Shown one piece after another: positions 6,363 to 10,069 of a stretch of 10,069 nucleotides of DNA. The notes beneath the pieces are model-generated. The model saw only the letters and a list, made by a program, of their open reading frames with translations, had not been told where the DNA came from and did not search any database. The translations under genes were made by a program, and so were the position numbers. The stretch spans positions 1 to 10,069 of the forward strand of contig JBKQPR010000189.1 of the NCBI GenBank assembly GCA_052144935.1. The letters run 5' to 3'. The stretch is from JOPF133 sp052144935 (lineage in GTDB: Bacteria > Acidobacteriota > Terriglobia > Bryobacterales > Bryobacteraceae). Within the stretch, counting starts at the first letter, position 1; each line of letters begins with the position of its first letter.

Positions 6363-6398
6363 CGGCATCTGGCGAGGAGCGAATCGAGCCAGATGCCG
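6363..6398. repeat. Perfect 11-bp inverted repeat between the 87-aa gene and the PilZ gene
   Basis: Arms cggcatctggc and gccagatgccg are exact complements around a 14-nt loop. It starts about 20 nt after the stop of the 87-aa gene on the minus strand and about 55 nt before the PilZ start. No U-run follows on the minus strand (CTCTCCAACAAC), so it is not a classical intrinsic terminator; it may stabilise the upstream mRNA end, attenuate read-through into the PilZ gene, or act without a T-tract. Confidence 0.55.
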
Positions 6399-6418
6399 GT
6401 CACTTCAGCCTTCAGCCC

Positions 6419-6682
6419 CTACTGCTGGAGCGCCGCCGACCCGGCCGCCTGAGCAACGCGTGCCGGCGTTGAGGAGGAGACACTCCCGCCCTGATGGGCG
6501 CTGAACATCAGAAAGTCGAACTCGACTGGTTGGCGAGTTGCATCAAACCATTGTGGGCCGGACCGTCTCAATTCGATCGTGTCCGGAAAACCCGCCGCGG
6601 CGACGCGCAGGCGGTTCCTGCCCTTTGCCAGTACCACGGCTTCGACGATGATCCCGACTGGATATCTGATAAGCATGTACAT
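6419..6682 (-). CDS. 87-aa conserved-looking protein of unknown function
   Basis: The product MYMLIRYPVGIIVEAVVLAK, then RNRLRVAAAGFPDTIELRRS, QWFDATRQPVEFDFLMF and a low-complexity Ser/Ala tail (68-87) looks like a compact beta-rich domain of about 60 residues with a disordered end. The pattern (short strands, FPDTIEL, PVEFDFL) suggests a small PilZ-like or SH3-like barrel, but no family motif is certain. The start is fixed by a near-perfect Shine-Dalgarno AGGAGGG (6689-6695) seven bases before the ATG at 6680-6682; an ATG-less longer frame to 6718 exists but lacks an SD. It ends in TAG. It is followed by a perfect hairpin and then the PilZ gene. The strong SD suggests high translation. Confidence 0.7.
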   Translation of the reverse strand: MYMLIRYPVGIIVEAVVLAKGRNRLRVAAAGFPDTIELRRSGPQWFDATRQPVEFDFLMFSAHQGGSVSSSTPARVAQAAGSAALQQ

Positions 6683-6688
6683 GTTCTG

Positions 6689-6695
6689 CCCTCCT
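6689..6695 (-). promoter_or_regulatory. Strong Shine-Dalgarno (AGGAGGG) that fixes the start of the 87-aa gene
   Basis: AGGAGGG on the minus strand with a 7-nt spacer to ATG. It is by far the best ribosome binding site in the window; most other genes here have weak or no SD. Confidence 0.75.
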
Positions 6696-6718
6696 AAGCA
6701 GAGTATGTCGATCAACAT

Positions 6719-7027
6719 GCAACATTACAATGCTGGCGTTTGTTATGGACCGAAAGTACGGTGGTACTACCGGATACAACTGGTTGGGTGCCGGCAAGTC
6801 CTACAGGGATGCGGGTACCCTGTTCTGGAAGCCAGCAACGGCCAGGAGGCGCTGCGGCGCCACCCGCGGCGACGCCTTTGGTGCTCTGCTCCTGGTTCTG
6901 GCGGGCAAGGCTGGTTGCCTTCGTGAAGGCGGCGTAGAGCGAGCGGTGGGATCCCCCAGCCGGCCCAAACACGCGTGTCCGCGATCGATGCCCGGAGCCC
7001 ACCAGCAGCGCCCTGCGTAGGCCCAAA
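6719..7027. other. Spacer between the DUF5671 gene and the 87-aa gene
   Basis: About 310 bases without an intact gene. Apart from the receiver-domain shard at 6792-6860 nothing is recognisable. It should also hold the promoter of the 87-aa gene on the minus strand, but I see no convincing -35/-10 pair. Confidence 0.4.
6792..6860 (+). pseudogene. Remnant of a response-regulator receiver domain (plus strand)
   Basis: Twenty-three plus-strand codons read RQVLQGCGYPVLEASNGQEA followed by LRR. The core GYPVLEASNGQEAL matches the helix 1-strand 2-helix 2 part of CheY-like receiver domains (LxxxGYxVxxAxxGxEAL). Neither the upstream acidic pair (DD) nor the downstream phospho-Asp strand can be found in any frame, and the flanks are unrelated, so only a shard remains. 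It is the sole plus-strand coding trace in the window. A chance match over about 20 residues cannot be fully excluded. Confidence 0.5.
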
Positions 7028-8113
7028 CTACCAGGGGGGTTGGCCCGAGGCGTCCAGCGTAAAGCACGAGCGGCCCTTATCGTGATACCAGAACGGGGTT
7101 TGACGGACTTGATCGGCTTCTTCCGGGCTGGAAAAGACCGCGCATAGTTCGTACACCGTCCCAGACTTGACGCGATATTCGTATAACCTGCCTGTTTCCG
7201 GATCGACCGTCTGCGAGGGCTGGATTCCTTTGCCTGCAAGCTCGGCCAGTAAGGCCGGCAGGGGTTCGGCTGACTTACCAGCGCGTTGGTACCAGGAGTG
7301 TACGGCCCAGGTAATCGCTCGGAGGTCCTGGATCCTGCGATGATCGGCTTCTATGCGGCGGTGTACGGCGGGCGTGCCGGCAACTCCCAGCCCGATCGAG
7401 AACGCGGCCACAACGATGGCGGCAGCGCCAATCCCGAATTTGAGGCTACGGCTTCTTACGAGCGCCACGTTAGTGTCTCGATCCCAATGCAGCGAACCCA
7501 GATAGTAGACAAAAATGGCCCCGCAGATCAGCATAACGGTCGCGGCTTTCAACACGAAGCGCGACGTCAGCTCGCCGGTCAGGAAATAATCCAAGAACCA
7601 GATCAGGTCGCAGATCATGGCGCCCGCGGTCAGCAGAAGAGCAATGTAGGTGAGCCATTTGCGCACGCCCGACCGGATCCGCTCGGGACGATCCTGCGCC
7701 TCACGCAGAATGGTCCGCATGACCAGCAGAAAAATGGGGAACGCCACCGCAATGCTAGCCATCTGCCAAGTTACCGCGGTTCTCATGCTGTAGATCTGCT
7801 CTCTGGTAACAGGATCGGGAAGCCAGTGATCGATAAACTGGAACAGCATGGATCCGAGGGCGCTGGCCCAGGTAGCCAGTGTCGAGAAAGAGAGGAGATA
7901 AAGGAACGCATCGCGCGAGGATTCGCTGCCTCCGGTGCGGTCCGGAACGGCAAGGCCGGTCTCGCGCTCCCAATAGCGACCGAGAGCCGCATGGACATCA
8001 TCCTGCGGCCAGCCCCGGCGCGCAAGAAACGAGGCCAGGAATTCATCCGATGCCCCTTTCGATTTGGCCGCTTCTACGAATTCGACAAGCTTGAGGGTTT
8101 CTTCGTGTCGCAT
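7028..8113 (-). CDS. DUF5671-type multi-pass membrane protein
   Basis: The 361-residue protein has three parts. Residues 1-50 form a small helical domain (LVEFVEAAKSKGASDEFLAS, then LARRGWPQDDVHAALGRYW) resembling the UBA-like or RuvA-C-like helical repeats often seen before such membrane domains. Residues about 68-246 contain five predicted TM helices: FLYLLSFSTLATWASALGSM, WQMASIAVAFPIFLLVM, YIALLLTAGAMICDLIWFL, AATVMLICGAIFVYYLGSL and FGIGAAAIVVAAFSIGLGVA; the SRDAFLYLLSF entry and FQFIDHWLPDP loop are typical of DUF5671. Residues about 250-361 are soluble (RRIQDLRAITWAVHSWY; DPETGRLYEYRVKSGTVYEL), like the extracytoplasmic tail of DUF5671 proteins and loosely like a pseudopilin C-terminus. 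The function of the family is unknown. It starts at ATG 8111-8113 without an obvious SD, ends in TAG, and has no close partner gene. Confidence 0.85.
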   Translation of the reverse strand: MRHEETLKLVEFVEAAKSKGASDEFLASFLARRGWPQDDVHAALGRYWERETGLAVPDRTGGSESSRDAFLYLLSFSTLATWASALGSMLFQFIDHWLPDPVTREQIYSMRTAVTWQMASIAVAFPIFLLVMRTILREAQDRPERIRSGVRKWLTYIALLLTAGAMICDLIWFLDYFLTGELTSRFVLKAATVMLICGAIFVYYLGSLHWDRDTNVALVRSRSLKFGIGAAAIVVAAFSIGLGVAGTPAVHRRIEADHRRIQDLRAITWAVHSWYQRAGKSAEPLPALLAELAGKGIQPSQTVDPETGRLYEYRVKSGTVYELCAVFSSPEEADQVRQTPFWYHDKGRSCFTLDASGQPPW

Positions 8114-8694
8114 ACGGCCGGATTAAGAGCAATCCAAGGGCTGGTATCGACTGGCAATGGAATCATTGAGTTGAGGGGATAGCGGGGCGGAAGTAGATAT
8201 CGCCCCGGACAGTCGATGTCACCTGATGTACAAAACATGCACGCCAAGCAAGCGGAAATCGTCGGCGGTCAGCCAGTTCGGCGCTGGTCTCCGCAGGCGG
8301 CGGCTTCGCCGAATCGCTGCCCGATGCCACGGTCGGCCTCCAGGCCGAGCCAGTCTTGCCGCTGCAGTCCGGCGTTCCGCCCGTCGCGCAATGCGCGGCC
8401 ATGCGACCGCAGGCCGGGAGCGTCCATCCGCGCGGCGATTGCGCGCGTTGTACGACGGTTTATCCGAGCGGGACAGGCACGTGAAAGAGCCCTCGGTCAT
8501 GCGGCGAAATAAAGCCGCAAGGACTAGATGGCGTTCTACGTAGAATCAACTACTTAGCGAACCTGTTTACCGGCCAATCTCACAACGCGGAGTGATCCGG
8601 AGGCGCCTTCGCCACCGCCGTGATTGTATTTATCTCATAACGTCACCGAGTTTAGTAACGGACTTGCCCCTGCCCTTCTTGGCCCATTAGAGCC
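8114..8694. other. Gene-free stretch upstream of the DUF5671 gene
   Basis: About 580 bases. Frames open on both strands at 8163-8543 but translate to arginine-rich text without motifs. A small inverted repeat (cggggcg at 8183-8189, cgccccg at 8201-8207) lies about 70-95 nt upstream of the DUF5671 start and could sit in its leader. The part from 8540 to 8690 is notably more AT-rich than its surroundings and contains one copy of the 19-bp repeat that flanks the PHP gene. Confidence 0.4.
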
Positions 8695-8697
8695 TTA
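8679..8697 (+). repeat. 19-bp imperfect direct repeat, 3' side of the PHP gene
   Basis: ttggcccattagagcctta; 16 of 19 bases match the copy at 9994-10012. Its last three bases are the stop codon of the PHP ORF (TAA on minus). Confidence 0.55.
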
Positions 8698-10026
8698 CTT
8701 GCCCGTAAAAGTAATCCAGAAAGGAGATACCCAGACGATCTCGCCATTGTCCTGCTCGCCGCGCACGTAGTAGTAACTGGTTTTCCCCTTCACCGGCGCG
8801 TTGTCGCGCCATGAGAACTCAACTCTGGCGGCATTGGGTTCGGTCGAATACACGTATTGGCCGTCTTTGACGATGACGACTTTCGCGAATTTCGAAGTGC
8901 CCTCCAGTTTTATTTGCAGGCCCGGCAGCTCCGGGCTGGAAAACGCATCCCCCATGAGGTGCGGACCGCTGCGAACATCGGCGAGGATATTGTCCGTTGC
9001 GCCGTAAACGTGGCGTTTCCGGAGACCATCGACCAGAGCCTCGCGCGTGCCGTCTTTCACGAGCACATTGCTGTAGCTCATGTGCGTGGAGACGTGGTCC
9101 GAGCTGGCCTCAAATGCGAGCTTGTAGCCTTTCTGCAGCGCCAGGCTGACAAACCCCTTCGGCCGCCACAATCCGATCGAATCCTTTTCTGAATTCGACC
9201 TCGGCCCATCGGGGATTTCGTAATTCTGCCGGTCGCCCTGATAGATCTCGACCACCGGTTCGGCGAGCGGATCGTTATCGCGCCAGTCCGTTCCCATGGC
9301 GGTGGCGCTGGTATGGGAGGCGCTGATGCCATTGAAGTACTTCAAGTATGCGTAGAGCATCTGCGTGTCCGGCGCGGGTCCGGGTTGATCTTCCTTAGTC
9401 ACTGGCGAACGCGGGAGGATTCGGACTCCGCGCTGAGCGAAGATGACGTTGCGATGACCTTCCGGATAGACGATGCTGCGCTCATAACTGAACATCGGAA
9501 TGAATTTGTTCGGCGTGTAGAAGATGTCCGCCAGCTTCTGCGTGATCCACCAGGAGTATTCGCGCGCCCCGCCGTTATCGTGATCGCAGCAACCCACCCA
9601 GTCGAGCGCTCCGGCGTCCAGAATATAACGATACTGATCGAGGATGGTGCCATCGTTGCCGCCATCCATGGAAATCTCGCTGTGGCGATGAAACTCGCCG
9701 CGCACGATCTTCAGATCGCCCTGTGAATCGATCCGGTAGTCGCGAATTGTTTTGATCATCGCGAGGTCCCCTCTGTCCGCGGCCTCCGGGCCGGCCACTG
9801 GAACCGGCTCCACGGCAACCACCGGCGGCGCCTGAGACGCAGGGCCGAGGTCGATTTCGTTGGAGTACAGATCGTTGTTATAGGGATCGTTCTTGTTCAC
9901 CAGCGATAACCCCAGCAGCGAATATAGATCTTCGCCCAAATAGCTTCGGCGCTCGCCAGAAGTGACCCGCCTGTGCTTTCTAAGAATGACCCATTGGGCC
10001 GTTAGAGCCTTTTGCGAGTGGCCCAT
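8695..10026 (-). CDS. PHP-domain metallohydrolase (DUF3604-like), probably N-terminally truncated
   Basis: From about residue 43 the protein is convincing: NKNDPYNNDLYSNEIDLG linker, then a PHP-fold domain with metal-binding motifs in order: HRH (H113, H115 in GEFHRHSE), DHD (D148, H149 in GCCDHDNGG), H191 (PEGHRNVIF), H238 (SASHTSAT) and DH (D310, H311 in FEASSDHVSTHMSY). These fit the PHP/polymerase-histidinol-phosphatase-type metal site. The C-terminus (370-443) is a beta-sandwich-like tail (YYYVRGEQDNGEIVWVSPFW). Proteins of this kind that I know from Acidobacteria and Planctomycetes are secreted and carry several hundred residues, often beta-propeller-like, before the PHP domain; here there is neither that region nor a signal peptide, and residues 1-42 (from ATG 10024-10026) look non-native. 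A GTG at 9898-9900 is an alternative start. No SD supports either. The substrate is unknown (phosphoester hydrolysis is the family norm). Confidence 0.78.
   Translation of the reverse strand: MGHSQKALTAQWVILRKHRRVTSGERRSYLGEDLYSLLGLSLVNKNDPYNNDLYSNEIDLGPASQAPPVVAVEPVPVAGPEAADRGDLAMIKTIRDYRIDSQGDLKIVRGEFHRHSEISMDGGNDGTILDQYRYILDAGALDWVGCCDHDNGGAREYSWWITQKLADIFYTPNKFIPMFSYERSIVYPEGHRNVIFAQRGVRILPRSPVTKEDQPGPAPDTQMLYAYLKYFNGISASHTSATAMGTDWRDNDPLAEPVVEIYQGDRQNYEIPDGPRSNSEKDSIGLWRPKGFVSLALQKGYKLAFEASSDHVSTHMSYSNVLVKDGTREALVDGLRKRHVYGATDNILADVRSGPHLMGDAFSSPELPGLQIKLEGTSKFAKVVIVKDGQYVYSTEPNAARVEFSWRDNAPVKGKTSYYYVRGEQDNGEIVWVSPFWITFTGK
9994..10012 (+). repeat. 19-bp imperfect direct repeat, 5' side of the PHP gene
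   Basis: ttgggccgttagagccttt; matches 8679-8697 at 16 of 19 positions in the same orientation. It lies within the non-native first codons of the PHP ORF. Confidence 0.55.
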
Positions 10027-10069
10027 ATCCAGGGCTAAAGATCTGTCCGGGGAGGCTACGCGGTGAGAA

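Noticed and set aside
6363..6398. Classical rho-independent terminator
   Set aside because: The stem is good but no T-run follows on either strand, so I list it only as an inverted repeat.
7286..8182. 298-codon plus-strand open frame opposite the DUF5671 gene
   Set aside because: Shadow of a five-TM protein; the translation is hydrophilic and motif-free.

Overview
This is a GC-rich bacterial window in which every gene I trust lies on the minus strand. The protein families suggest a soil-type Acidobacteriota, probably of the Solibacter/Bryobacter kind: a DUF4159 protein next to a membrane VWA/GATase-like protein, a DUF5671 membrane protein, a PilZ protein, and a secreted-type PHP metallohydrolase with a DNNG-type DHD motif. 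This placement is inferred from family resemblance only; there is no rRNA or marker gene in the window.

Layout, read right to left in the direction of transcription: (1) 8695-10026, a PHP-domain metallohydrolase that appears to lack its N-terminal half and is flanked by imperfect 19-bp direct repeats; (2) 8114-8694, no recognisable gene; (3) 7028-8113, an intact five-TM DUF5671 protein; (4) 6719-7027, a spacer holding a small plus-strand remnant of a response-regulator receiver domain; (5) 6419-6682, an 87-aa protein with a very strong Shine-Dalgarno sequence, followed by a perfect 11-bp hairpin, then a 115-aa PilZ protein (5961-6308) and a 103-aa protein with two CxxC pairs (5560-5871); (6) about 4500-5560, a graveyard containing two diverged copies of the same degraded segment and the 5' end of a secreted protein broken by a stop and a frameshift; (7) 4467 down to about 1106, the functional core: DUF4159 (3658-4467), the VWA half (2467-3606) and the GATase-like half (1291-2415) of one large membrane protein, and a possible 62-aa ORF starting on the preceding gene's stop; (8) 1-1105, the C-terminal catalytic part of a tyrosine recombinase, joined upstream to an unrelated gene remnant, then about 540 bases of unrecognised sequence.

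The most notable observation is in the core. The VWA gene stops at a single in-frame TAG (2467-2469), yet the same frame reads on without interruption, with protein-like sequence immediately after the stop, into the GATase-like domain, a C-terminal Ig-like region and a TM anchor. The two ORFs are therefore one roughly 771-residue protein interrupted by one codon. In related bacteria, membrane VWA/GATase proteins of this kind sit beside DUF4159, MoxR-type AAA ATPases and DUF58 proteins (general knowledge); the ATPase and DUF58 are not in this window. TAG is also the normal stop of at least three other genes here, so wholesale amber reassignment is unlikely; a recent nonsense mutation, a sequencing error or local readthrough remain.

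Overall the window is a mosaic of intact housekeeping or accessory membrane genes separated by decayed fragments, with a recombinase remnant at one end. I found no tRNA, rRNA, CRISPR array or complete mobile element.
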